Shown: one piece after another, positions 49,656 to 60,062 of the stretch
How the letters are laid out: each line of letters starts with the position of its first letter
Position numbering within the stretch: the stretch's first letter is position 1
NCBI GenBank assembly: GCA_935421135.1
Contig: OW285191.1
Coordinates: 16,384,700 to 16,448,699, forward strand
Source: Bugulina stolonifera
Taxonomy: Eukaryota > Bryozoa > Gymnolaemata > Cheilostomatida > Bugulidae
Direction: 5' to 3'
Length of the DNA stretch: 64,000 nucleotides
Notes under the pieces: model-generated
Seen by the model: only the letters and a program-made list of their open reading frames with translations
Databases searched by the model: none
What the model was told of the DNA's origin: nothing
Translations under genes and position numbers: made by a program

Positions 49656-51311
49656 ATGGACCAAATAAGGAACCTGCTCCAGCAGGTGATGTACCAAGCC
49701 GAGCAGGACCTCAAAACACTCAGCTACAACGGACAAGAGGACGTCGAACTCTTCATAGAAGACTTCACCGCTATGGCAGAGCGTTGCAACTGGAATGACA
49801 GAGCACGCCTCATACGGCTTAGAGCCGCCCTACACGGGCCCGCACAAGAATGCGGCCGACCCCGATCAGTCGAAGAGATATTTTCCCGACTGAGGGAGCA
49901 ATATGGACTATCTGCCAAAGAAGCCCGATGGAAGCTGTCCATACTGGAACAGCCAGCCCACACGTCACTCAGAGACTATGCAGCTCTCATCCGTAGACTG
50001 ATGGCAACAGCCTTTGAAGGAGCACCCCCTGCATTTTTGGACGAATGGGCTGTAGAGAAGTTCTGCCTCACAGTCCACGACCACGGCCTACGCTGGTACT
50101 ATACATGGTTACAGCCCGATGATATGGAGGAAGCACTGGAAGCCGGAATGGCCTTCCGGAGTAACAAGGATGACAGGGCCAGCCCTCCAAAACCGCAAGA
50201 AGAGCTTCCCGCCGACCTCCTACGGAAAGCCCTACATACCCTCCTACAGAAATGTCAAGGCGCAGATGACGGACCGACGGACACACCAGGACCCGTCCCA
50301 GTAGACGAACCCATTCCTACTGGAGCCCAGCAAGGAGAAGGTGGACCACCCCACATTGGTCGTCCACAAAGGCCGACGGATACATCAGAACCCGTCCCAG
50401 TAGATGAACCCATTCCTACTGCGGCCAAACCCAAGAAGAGTGGACCAAACCACATTGGTCGTCCACAAAGGCCGACGGATACATCAGAACCCGTCCCAGT
50501 AGATGAACCCATTCCTACTGCGGCCAAACCCAAGAAGAGTGGACCAAACCACAATGGTCGTCCACTGAGGCCGACGGACACATCAGAACCCGTCCTAGTG
50601 GAAGAACCTATACCCACTAAGCCTAAAGTCAAGAGTAGCCACTCCAAACAGAAAACCCCACGGGTAACTAGCCCATCACACTCCAGGCCGACGGTGTCAC
50701 CTACACCCGTCACAGTGGATGAACCTAAACCCACTAGGCCAACACCAGGCAAGAAACGACTCCACTCAAAGCCGGACACATCCGAAGTGACCACAGATCA
50801 CCCCCCAAGGCTGAAAGGACGACTCATATGTCCCGCCCCGTCGGAACAAACCTCACAAGGTAACCCCGACCTATCCTCAACTCAGAAGGATCAACAGGAT
50901 CTGGCCACGTCCAGACCCGACACTAATCAGCAATTGATTCCCGCCAAAATTCAGTATGCCCCGACGGACGACTTATCGTGTGTAGAACTGCCAGACACCA
51001 CAGTCCAAGTCCGCGGCCTGAGGATCGACACGGAGCAAACCGTGCTGGACCAAACCAGAGAGCTACCTCTGAACCTCTCGAAGAATGTTCAAGTTTCAAC
51101 AGCCCGACCTGATCCAGAGGACGCGAAATGTCGCGTAGCCGAACCTCAAGACATAATCCCAACGACGGAGATACAGTCTATACTGCCAGCAGTTCAAGTA
51201 CACAAAGCAAAACGCTCTTGTACGGAATCTAGCATTGCCGAACAGTTTCAGCCGAAAATACAGATTGCCGAACTCTCGAAGTCCCCTAAAGCGGATAAGA
51301 AGCAATCGTAG
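49656..51311 (+). CDS. Gag-like protein of the pol-less element (ORF1)
   Basis: 551 residues. Residues 1 to about 175 resemble a retrotransposon Gag/capsid region: a VELFIEDFTAMAERCNW block, then RLIRLRAALHGPAQ, then EEIFSRLREQYG, followed by helical sequence. From about residue 205 the chain is Pro/Thr-rich with three in-frame repeats of 33 residues (99 nt, repeating at 50371, 50470, 50569) holding EPVPVDEPIPT. No CCHC zinc knuckle, protease or other enzyme motif is present. It ends at TAG 51309-51311; the same frame then continues open as ORF2. The homology is by pattern only. Confidence 0.75.
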   Translation: MDQIRNLLQQVMYQAEQDLKTLSYNGQEDVELFIEDFTAMAERCNWNDRARLIRLRAALHGPAQECGRPRSVEEIFSRLREQYGLSAKEARWKLSILEQPAHTSLRDYAALIRRLMATAFEGAPPAFLDEWAVEKFCLTVHDHGLRWYYTWLQPDDMEEALEAGMAFRSNKDDRASPPKPQEELPADLLRKALHTLLQKCQGADDGPTDTPGPVPVDEPIPTGAQQGEGGPPHIGRPQRPTDTSEPVPVDEPIPTAAKPKKSGPNHIGRPQRPTDTSEPVPVDEPIPTAAKPKKSGPNHNGRPLRPTDTSEPVLVEEPIPTKPKVKSSHSKQKTPRVTSPSHSRPTVSPTPVTVDEPKPTRPTPGKKRLHSKPDTSEVTTDHPPRLKGRLICPAPSEQTSQGNPDLSSTQKDQQDLATSRPDTNQQLIPAKIQYAPTDDLSCVELPDTTVQVRGLRIDTEQTVLDQTRELPLNLSKNVQVSTARPDPEDAKCRVAEPQDIIPTTEIQSILPAVQVHKAKRSCTESSIAEQFQPKIQIAELSKSPKADKKQS

Positions 51312-53090
51312 GCAACTATTGCCGTGTTCCCGCGCTTATTTGACGAGTCGAACAAAGAAAATGTGCCTGAGGCATTGCCTACAATTGAGCCAATTGCTCA
51401 TCCCTCGGCTAGTATAAATACGACAGCTCACAGACGAGTAGTCCTTTCTCGTTCAGCACTTCACCGAAGCACATGTATCCCTACATGTGGCAACTTCTGC
51501 ACTCCTCGTGTCACTGGTGAAGTTAACAGCACTCGTATCCTTTCTCATTCTCGTGCAGACGAGACGGCTACTCCTTCTAGTATGGATCACTCCAACCAGC
51601 CTGTCTTCACAGCTGAAGGTAAGCAAATCTCAGTGTTACCAGTAGGGAACAAATCAGAATTAGAGGAACAATCCACACCTGTGGGACTGTCAGGCATGAA
51701 TTCTCTCTCCCTCCCCACTCGGCATAGACCAGTCGGGACAGAGGAGAATTCCCCTGAACATTCTCACAGGAAAGAGCATGAGTTAGAAGGCGGAGGATAC
51801 ACATCAGATGAATTATGTGTTGTAGATGCATCTCCTCTACGGAAGACGCTCACGCCAGACGGCACGCCTCCACCCACTCCATCTCCTGTTACCTCTACCC
51901 TGAAGTTAGCTACCATTAAGCTGCACAAACTCACTGACAAGCTGCCCATAGAGTCGTCCCAGCATTCCGGAGCCACTAAGCCATGGATTAGTACCTTCAC
52001 TCAACAAGCCCGAGACGACTTGGCTAGAAGGAGTCAACCTAACCTCAAATGTGCAAAGTGTGGCTTCTCCGGCACCCTCAAGAGACTGAACATTCACATT
52101 TGGCAGCACTTTGCCCGCTTCTACTGTCGCTGCGGACGCAGCTCAGTTAGCCGTGATGCTCTAGGCCATCACTTCAGTCGGAGATCCAGTATCTGTGGGA
52201 AACGTCTCTTCCTCACGGACGGGCCCAGCTATGGGGCCCTCATGGAATGGTGGGGCGTAAAGGATCCCCCACCATTTCTACCATGTCGTCCTACTATGGA
52301 CGGACAGTCGGGGACAAATAAACCAGTCTATTTGCCTAGCTCCTCCTCCACAAGGAAGCGACCTCCCAAGAGACGGCACAGCCCATCTCCAGAACAGACC
52401 CCCGACTCCGCACCTTCTGATGCTACCTCCTCCTCTTCCTCGTCGCCTACCACTCCTGCTGGACCTTCTCCCTGGCGACCTCCTGCTAGTACCTCCGCAG
52501 TAAGTGTCGGCCCCCCTGGCCGACGCGGACGTCTACCCTCTTGGAAGACAAGGCCTGCTCCAAGGAAGAGTATGCCTGCTCCTCAGTCAGGCCCTCTCTA
52601 CGAAGGCTCTCCACCCAAGGTCTCATGTGCAGCTTCTTGTACAGCTTCTCCGACTCTACTGATCGAGCCACTGCAGTCCAGGCCCACACTAGAGGTCTCA
52701 CCGCACCGCTCTCCTTATACACCTGCCAGGGACCTACTCCGAGCCACTCCAGACTCTCCTGCCGTCCAGTCCCCACCTCCTGCATCTCCTGTACTAACTC
52801 AGCCGAATGCCACACGTCCTGCATCTCCGGATCCGTCGTTCATGCAACAACTTGCTGAACTCAAGCCACGGATTCACTACCTTGCCAGCCGTCAACAGGT
52901 GGGAGACACTCTACGCCAACATCTGGAACCTCTCTATGCTCGAGAAATAGCTCTTCGTGAACTAGCCAACCAGCATCTAAACCACCCCCGACAACTCCAG
53001 CTTGTACAAGCAGACTTGGATATAGTATCCAGAGAATCTACACTGTACCGTACCCTTCTTAACTTGACACTAGAGACACCCATGACCTAG
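51312..53090 (+). CDS. zinc-finger-like ORF2 of the pol-less element, in frame after TAG
   Basis: The frame is open from the codon after the ORF1 stop (51312) to TAG 53088-53090, about 592 codons. No ATG lies near its beginning, although a GTG is at 51324, so it is probably made by readthrough of the TAG or by another route. Counting from 51324, C243-X2-C246-X11-H258-X3-H262 is close to a C2H2 finger, and C267-X-C269 with H280, H281 and C288 could form a second site. Flanks are Pro/Ser-rich and basic. The last 80 residues are predicted helical (DTLRQHLEPLYAREIALREL). No known enzyme is recognised. It may bind nucleic acid or replace the missing zinc knuckle of Gag. Confidence 0.65.
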   Translation, partial: ATIAVFPRLFDESNKENVPEALPTIEPIAHPSASINTTAHRRVVLSRSALHRSTCIPTCGNFCTPRVTGEVNSTRILSHSRADETATPSSMDHSNQPVFTAEGKQISVLPVGNKSELEEQSTPVGLSGMNSLSLPTRHRPVGTEENSPEHSHRKEHELEGGGYTSDELCVVDASPLRKTLTPDGTPPPTPSPVTSTLKLATIKLHKLTDKLPIESSQHSGATKPWISTFTQQARDDLARRSQPNLKCAKCGFSGTLKRLNIHIWQHFARFYCRCGRSSVSRDALGHHFSRRSSICGKRLFLTDGPSYGALMEWWGVKDPPPFLPCRPTMDGQSGTNKPVYLPSSSSTRKRPPKRRHSPSPEQTPDSAPSDATSSSSSSPTTPAGPSPWRPPASTSAVSVGPPGRRGRLPSWKTRPAPRKSMPAPQSGPLYEGSPPKVSCAASCTASPTLLIEPLQSRPTLEVSPHRSPYTPARDLLRATPDSPAVQSPPPASPVLTQPNATRPASPDPSFMQQLAELKPRIHYLASRQQVGDTLRQHLEPLYAREIALRELANQHLNHPRQLQLVQADLDIVSRESTLYRTLLNLTLETPMT

Positions 53091-53103
53091 TGTGAGGGGG
53101 CTA

Positions 53104-53766
53104 TGTGATGGTACGCCCAGTCGTATCTTACATCTGACACTCATTATTGCGTGCATACATGTATATATCTGCTTGTACTTTACTCTTATATTGTTATATA
53201 TGATTGTATGATTATTTCTAAGTCTTTTAATGCCTTTTATACCCATGTACAGAGGCCCGACCTCTCAGAATCCATTGATATTCATTTTGTACATGAATTG
53301 GACCATTATAAGCAACTTTTGTAGAACCCGACCTATTTTGGGTCGGCCGTCGGGCTTCCGGCGGCTATCTTGTTGCGCAACTTCCGGACGACCACACGTC
53401 GTCTTTTCCCGACGTCACGTCGGCCGGAAGTCCTTATACTATATAAAGGGCACTGTTTTACTGTTCATTGTCTCAGTCTACACTTGGCTTTCAATAAAGA
53501 CACATCTATACTTGATACAGGGACTTTCTCTTCCTTTTACTAGGTCATTCGCTTTGCGAACCGCCTACTAGGTTGAACTACTCTCTTTCACTGTATAGTC
53601 TGAAGGTCGGACTTGAGATCAGATGGGTCGTCTTTGGTAGTATTTGGGCTACTGAGACCGCTCGATCTTTCATGTAATGCGAAGTCCTATTACCACTCAT
53701 AGGCACTTCATTTCTGGGTCGATAGTCGTCCAAGGACGACCGCACCAAATCACAGAAACCATTACA
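53104..53766 (+). repeat. 3' LTR of the pol-less element
   Basis: 663 bp, same as the 5' LTR except T at 53366, which changes GGCCATCTTG to GGCTATCTTG. It is followed by the target duplication ATAT. Confidence 0.93.
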
Positions 53767-55162
53767 ATATGCACTTCATACACAAGAATAGATGACGATC
53801 AAGCACAGCCTGAAGCTCTCCGGCCCTGTTCCTTGTTTTTTAATTTGCTTTGCTACTTGTATTGAAAACATCGAACGCACCCAATCCATCTATACTAAGG
53901 TGCAATGGCTTTTGCTACCTAATAACTGTAAACATGATAAAAACTGAAGCCACATCTCCCACATTAAATTAAAATTCAGCAATGTTGGTCCACTTTTATA
54001 AATTGGTCATTGTCACCGCTGAGTGCTGACGTCTTTGCAAAAGCTCCAGCACAGGGTTGGACTTCAGCATCTAATAACCAGTTAGATACAAATATACATG
54101 AGTGTATTTACATGCCCAGTTAGTTTGATAAGCAAACATCCTTTGACCAGTAATCTCATATCTTTGAGTTACAATAAAACACCAAAACACTATTCTTGTA
54201 GTGCAATTTTCAAATCTGCAAAACTTTGCGGAGGCATGCTTGCACTGTAGATTGCTTACTATATCAATATACATGTACTAAAAAATAATGTATTTAGGTA
54301 TACATGGAGAGTTAACACAATGGTAGCAAAAAGCATAACAATTTTATAAATGGATAATACACTTGTAATTTGTCTTTCATTCTTCAACAGTATTTCATCA
54401 GTTCAAGTTTATCAGTTTTCCACTAGATGATCTAAAACTCGGATCACACAAAGTTACAATCTCTATGTATTCTCACCCGATAACCAATAAACATCCAGGG
54501 GACTGAATATTATGCTAAATTCTGGGTGGATCACACTAAATTTGTGAATTTTTTCATTGCTGTTAATGTTCACCTTTTGAACTAAACTTCAAATGCAAAT
54601 TGTATTCACAAGGGAAAAAGGTGAAGCTACAAAAATGACTGGCTTCAAGGGTGAAACATAATACCTTGCAATGTTACATCTGAGCTGACAGCTACCAGAC
54701 TCTGTAGCAAAAGGTCACGATTGCATAACAGTCACACTGTTGAAATTTTTATGGTATGGAAATGTTAAAATCATGTGCCGGCATAAGGCAACTTGATTGT
54801 ATATTTTGCAACAGAAACATTGTGTAAGTTTGCACTGGAAAACTTGCTAGTTGGTTGCCAACTTTGTCACATGTCAAAAGTTTGTATAATTGTATGTCTA
54901 CCAGAAGACAGTTGAATTATTTGCAAGCAAGTGCTGTGGTTTATATGCTAGTGTTACTAGGTTGAAGGTTTCCAACAGAACACGAGCTGGAGCATCTACC
55001 CATTTTTGGTATAGGAATCTAGGCATGATTAACACTCCGTGATTCCTCGAAAAATTTCTACTAGGCTTACTTCCCGCTATTGATCTCAGGTAACAAAGCA
55101 ATGATCTAATGAGATCTACACTGTATTCTAGCTTGGGGTGAGGAAGACACTTCACTGATGGC

Positions 55163-55299
55163 AAAAGTGCTTAACTGGGACAGGAGCATTACAAGTTGGA
55201 TGCCCTTCCTAGTACCACCAATGACTTTTACAGGAATTGACCCTTTCATCTCCCAGATGGAAGTCCAGAGCTGTCACCACTAGGCTACGACTGCTCGCC
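55163..55299 (-). mobile_element. tRNA-derived SINE
   Basis: Read on the minus strand it begins GGCGAGCAGTCGTAGCCTAG, where TAGCCTAGTGG is an A box, followed about 40 bases later by GGGTCAATTCC, a B box. This is the internal RNA polymerase III promoter of a tRNA-like head. A tail with CTAGGAAGGGCATCCAACTT follows; similar AGGAAGGGCATCC tails occur in other invertebrate SINEs and relate to a LINE partner (recalled, not checked). The 3' boundary is uncertain by some tens of bases. Confidence 0.75.
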
Positions 55300-55343
55300 T
55301 TAATTAGTTGACCTACTAGCTTGTTGCTGTATAAAATTCAATA

Positions 55344-55427
55344 GACCTACATGTATGCCCCTATATACATTTGTACATGTATAATTACTAATAGACTATT
55401 AGTAATTATAGGGGCATACATGTAGAC
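55344..55427. repeat. 84-bp fold-back repeat
   Basis: CTACATGTATGCCCCTATA near the left end is repeated inverted as TATAGGGGCATACATGTAG at the right end. Inside, AATTACTAATAG and CTATTAGTAATT form a second inverted pair. The transcript would fold into a long interrupted hairpin. Confidence 0.85.
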
Positions 55428-57904
55428 CTAATAGTAGGCTATATCTCTGTGAATCTCACAATACTGTAGAATTTTATGCCACTTGAGGACAGAAAATGAT
55501 GTTACATCACACATGCACATTCCAATAATTGACAAACACTTCAGCTTTGTAAAAAATAATGTTAAAAATATAAGAACAATCTTCAATCATACAGTTATTC
55601 ATCCATATTGGTTATCATATCCTGAAGTACCTATCACCAGTTGTTACCATACCAGTTGGGTTCCATCAAAATAACACAAATTTACATAAAGGAGTTTAAA
55701 ACCTGAACTTCCTTGCAAACAGAGGTATGCTATGAATGTTTCTGATTAGCTTGTGATGTGAAGTTATAGTTTTATTATGAACTTGGTGAAATTTGCAGCT
55801 TTGTGCCATGATTTGGGTGGTTTGTATATGAATTATTTCTCAACCAGAATGTTTGCCACATTAACTCTATAATTGTGGCAGACCATCAGCTAATGTGCTA
55901 ATTATAATGATTACAGTAATTTACTAAAATTGTACATTATTTAGTATCCAGGATTACTAATTATCAAGACAAACAATAATAATTATACTTTGTAAGTAAT
56001 AGTAATGCATTTGTGTATTTTCTTCCATTCAAGTACTGCAGCATAGTTGTGAACCTGTAACAAAAGAGGGGACACAGTAGCTGCCCGTAAATGATGTGAT
56101 ATTCAATTGATGAGTTGTCAATCTATGCTATGAAATATGATAAATACATAACTACTATTATAACATTATACTAATAATAGTAATGGCATCACGTAATCAA
56201 CTGTACTAAATTATAAAACCAAGCAACTGCTGATGTCAATTGAGATAAGATGAGTAAATAGTTTTGGGACAACATTGTGGGAGTAGGCCTATAATTACAT
56301 GGTGTCACAGGAAGTAGAAACAGAAACAATCATCAGTACCAACTCCATGCCCATGATCTCACTCAGGAATGTAGGCTTTAAGTATTTTGTTTACATTTAA
56401 TTTATAACTCATTGTAATAATATTATTATAAATTTACAGTACATTGGGGAAAAGCTGAAAATACACATAACACTATCAGTATAATTTACTTTTCATTGTT
56501 ACATGTTTGCCTGGATGCATGTTGCCTGTGGTCTTTGTCCCAGAATTGATAAAATGAGACTTTATGTATTATTATGGGATAATAATTTAGTGTTAAAATT
56601 AAATTAGAATAATGAATAATATGAACTGATATATAGATTCATACCTGACATCAGGTGGTAATTTTCAGATAAAATGTTGATCATCATGTCAATGAAATGG
56701 TTGTGGTTTGGAGACAGTTGCTGGACAGAAGTATGTTATGCGTTTTATTGTTATTATTCCAGCACCTGTAATTGACTTACACATACATGTACATAGTATA
56801 CAGCATGAATAGATTTCATCCCTGTTGTCTGACTACATTGTTTTAGTTGATTAATTACTGGTTTTGCCAACTTTTTACGATAATAGTATCAGCCAGTGGC
56901 ATGAACTGTATAACACAGGTGGAAGGGAGTCAACACTGATTTAGTAATATCCTATTATCTTGTTATCAAAACTGTTTGAGCAGGAAAATGGCAAATATAT
57001 TTTGTAATAGTTTAGTTGAACAACTCAGAAGGCAGTGCTGTCTGTCCATCATGGCATCACTTGACCTTGACTCATACAAAATACAAGTAGCTAGATTGCA
57101 GAGTTTAAGCCCAAGTTCCAAAGACAAATACTACATACCCATGAATAGGTACCAAGGCTATAAGAAATAAAGGTGGGTTTAGCAGCTTTGGTCTATTCAT
57201 GATACTGCACACGACAGCAAAGATGAAAAATGTATATACAAAATGCATTAAAACTAGATATATAAAAAAAGTCTAACTACTTTTAGTTTTATGTCCAATA
57301 AGGTATTTATAGCAACAAAATTCATTCTGATAATTCTAATTCTACTGCATGTTTTATGTTTTGTATGCACATGTATTTTGTGCTTTGTCTCGTAGTGATC
57401 TCCTTGAGTATTATATAAATATATACACTGGATTTGACTGTAGAAGTTCTACATACAGTAATACTCTTATATCTATTTTATTTAGTAGAAAAAATTTTCG
57501 CATTTTGCTGTACAGCTATTAATTTATTTGGTATTATATTATTACACTGTGTTATTTGAGTGTTATCATCTCTTGCTGCTTGTATTACTCTTCACTGCTA
57601 CAGTAGTTTGTACTAAGGGCCCTGTTAGTAAACAAGTATCGTTTTATATTCATAATCTCTTTATTTAATTCCCACTCATTTATTGGCACTGCTCATGCTA
57701 TACTGGAAATACACACCTATTATTTTTATGATGTTACGATGTTTAAATAAATATACAACTAATGATTCATTGATATAGCCACAGCCTGGTGCACTGTCAT
57801 TCAACGTTAATTTATGAGCATTCCAATCACCTCTCCCTTATAGCCTATAATCATAATGACAATAGTAGAACTAAAGCTAATCACAGTTCATTGACTGTAT
57901 TTAC

Positions 57905-57912
57905 TATATAAG
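57905..57912 (+). promoter_or_regulatory. TATA box of the cysteine-rich protein gene
   Basis: TATATAAG lies about 100 bases upstream of the ATG at 58005, leaving room for a start site near 57935 and a short 5' UTR. Confidence 0.5.
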
Positions 57913-58004
57913 TGGTTCAGATAAGTTGACAGGTCATAAAGCCTACAGATTGCATTGAGAAAGGACTTAGTTTGCAAACTACTATCGGATATTTAAAGCA
58001 AGCC

Positions 58005-60029
58005 ATGGCAGTTAAGGGAATTATATTGTTATCTCTTAACCTCATCATGATACAGCTAGCTAGTGAGTATACATACATACACTTAAATATGAGTAACTTA
58101 TACAGTTAAATTAGTATTTGAAGCTTTGCTATATTAACGGTTGGATTTATTGAAGAGAAGATTGGTAAACAGCTAAAATGTGCACATGAGTATTTTTTAT
58201 GTTTGCAGCATGATTCATGTACATGCACATCAGATTATAATAAATGTATACTACTAGTATAGCCTGTTTACAGGTTTATACCTTGCATTACATTAATTAC
58301 ATTTATGTAGCTTATGTCTATTAGTATTGGCCTGCTGGGTATTAGTAAATCATGTTTTTGTAAAATTTATGTTAGTATAGATGAACATGGAATCTTAGAA
58401 GTCTTTTGGTAAACATATAATTATGAATTATTTGGCCTACTGTATGTAAGCAGTATACATTACATGTATATATTAGGCTTACTCTAATATTATGTGAATA
58501 TACATAATATATCTATAGTCAAGTGTGTAGCATTGCACTGAATAGTTCCATTTTCTTGGTATGATTCTGATTTAGACCATTAGGAGATAGAAAGTAACGT
58601 TGGCTAGCTGCAGCAAGTAAAATCATTTGTATATCTAGTACTTGTGAATGATATGTTATTTATATAGATGTGCAGTAAGTACATAACATGTACTGCATTG
58701 TGTAATACCTACAAATTCTCCACTCATGTCACCACCCATAGACATGCACACATATAACTTTGCTATTAATGTTTATCTCATCTCTGTAGCCTCATCAGTA
58801 CTCCCACAACTTGAGGACCCAGCTTGTCCACCTGGATTACATTACCACACTGGTAACCATTGCGGAATGGCCCATCTAGCAGTGAGGAAAACTGACAGTT
58901 GCTTTGCCAAGCCACAAGCTACATGCCAGTAAGTTCGAAAAGTTATAATCCTCATATATAGTTCACATAGCTGCTGTTAGGCTGCCTGTCTATCCTATTC
59001 CCTAATAGATTCTATACTACAGTGCTGATTAGAGTGTTACTACATGTACATGTAGTAATACTGAGTTATGGAGGTACATGTAATACTAACACTGATGGTG
59101 GTTTCAGGAACGACTTGTGTGGAAAGCCAGCAGGTGGCATCATGTGGACTGAAACTGATGAAGCTACTGGTGAAAAAGTGAGAATTCCAAAGAGAGAATG
59201 TAAGTATGACTATGTAATATGAATATTTACCATAGTAGTTACTGGGGGGGGGGGGGGGGGGGGTGGTACTACCTAAAGTGTCCCCCAACATACGGGAGGT
59301 GATAGAAAACCTATGGGTATTTTCAACCCTGCAAGGATTATTCTTTGTTGAAGTCATGTCTTAATTTGAGGGATTGCAGTTTATTTAGCATAGTAAACAT
59401 GTACAATTTATATAATAATATAATATGTACAATCATATTACTGCATTAGTAGAATCAATTATTTTTTATTTTTATTAACATTTCCATTGGTATTTTTATT
59501 AATTCAGGCTGTGACCCCAAAGATCTAGATACTCAAAACTTGTGCACTTGTGAAGGAAAGACTTGTACTTCCAACGATGAACGAATCAAGAGAAATGCAG
59601 TGTGCATGTGAGTACTTGGTAAACTGACACCCAAAATAATGAATATTCTTAAAAGCTATGCTATATTAATTGTATTGGTAGATAGTAGCGAGCTACCATG
59701 TAACGAATTCTAACTTTCATGCTTGAGTGGAAAAAAGTGGTTGTCTGCAGTCAACTGTTCTGTTCAAATATCTTATTGGAGCGTTAAAATTTCTCGTTAT
59801 TATAGTTTCTCGTTTACCAAATATTTACACTCTAGGCTTTACTCATGTACCATGTACATTGACTGTCCATATCTTTTGTAGAGTTAATCCATGCTATAAA
59901 TGCAGAGTAGAGTGGTTTGTCGGCAAATATGAAGTTACAGGGCCATGTGGAGGAGATTTACCAGATGCTGAGTTGTTACAGGTTGTTAACAATCCCAATG
60001 TAGTAGATCGTTGGGAGTCGTCTGTTTAA
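58005..60029 (+). CDS. unrecognised secreted cysteine-rich protein
   Basis: Exons: 58005-58062, 58790-58928, 59108-59199, 59508-59607, 59882-60029. Phases agree; 537 nt, 178 residues. The first exon is a signal peptide (MAVKGIILLSLNLIMIQLA). The mature part of about 158 residues has 14 cysteines, spread over the other four exons (for example DPACPPGLHYHTGNHCG, ECCDP, LCTCEGKTC, NPCYKCRVEWF, GPCGG). The even number fits seven disulphides. There is no membrane anchor. AATAAA at 60057-60062 follows the stop closely. I do not recognise the fold; it could be a growth-factor-like, matrix or defence peptide, but none of these is shown. Confidence 0.75.
59245..59263. repeat. poly-G run in an intron
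   Basis: An uninterrupted run of G of about 18 bases lies 46 bases after the donor of exon 59108-59199. Such runs are prone to slippage and assembly length error. Confidence 0.8.
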
Positions 60030-60056
60030 TATTACATTTATGTACACAGAGGTTAA

Positions 60057-60062
60057 AATAAA
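60057..60062 (+). terminator. polyadenylation signal AATAAA
   Basis: It lies 28 bases after the stop codon of the cysteine-rich protein gene. Confidence 0.55.

Larger units (their letters stand above)
48659..53766 (+). mobile_element. pol-less LTR retroelement with Gag-like and zinc-finger ORFs
   Basis: LTRs of 663 bp at 48659-49321 and 53104-53766 start TG and end CA and differ at one base seen (C at 48921, T at 53366). ATAT flanks both sides as a 4-bp target duplication. A likely primer-binding site TGGTGGCAGCAGTGGGA follows the 5' LTR at 49323, and a purine tract GAGGGGG precedes the 3' LTR at 53094-53100. The 3.8-kb interior has no protease, reverse transcriptase, RNase H or integrase motif. 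It encodes a Gag-like protein (49656-51311) and, in the same frame after one TAG, a 1.8-kb ORF. Base composition is GC- and CpG-rich, unlike the host DNA. It must borrow its enzymes from an autonomous relative. Confidence 0.9.
53767..58004. other. gene-poor intergenic region
   Basis: About 4.2 kb with a SINE at 55163-55299, a fold-back at 55344-55427 and otherwise AT-rich unique sequence. Short ORFs at 55483-55674 (+) and 56976-57170 (+) have no signal peptide, repeats or splice context that would support them. Confidence 0.55.

Noticed and set aside
54898..55164. 88-codon minus-strand ORF next to the SINE
   Set aside because: It starts in the SINE tail region, and has no signal, domain or splice support.
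56976..57170. 64-codon plus-strand ORF in the gene-poor region
   Set aside because: Plain composition, no signal peptide or splice partner; length is expected by chance.
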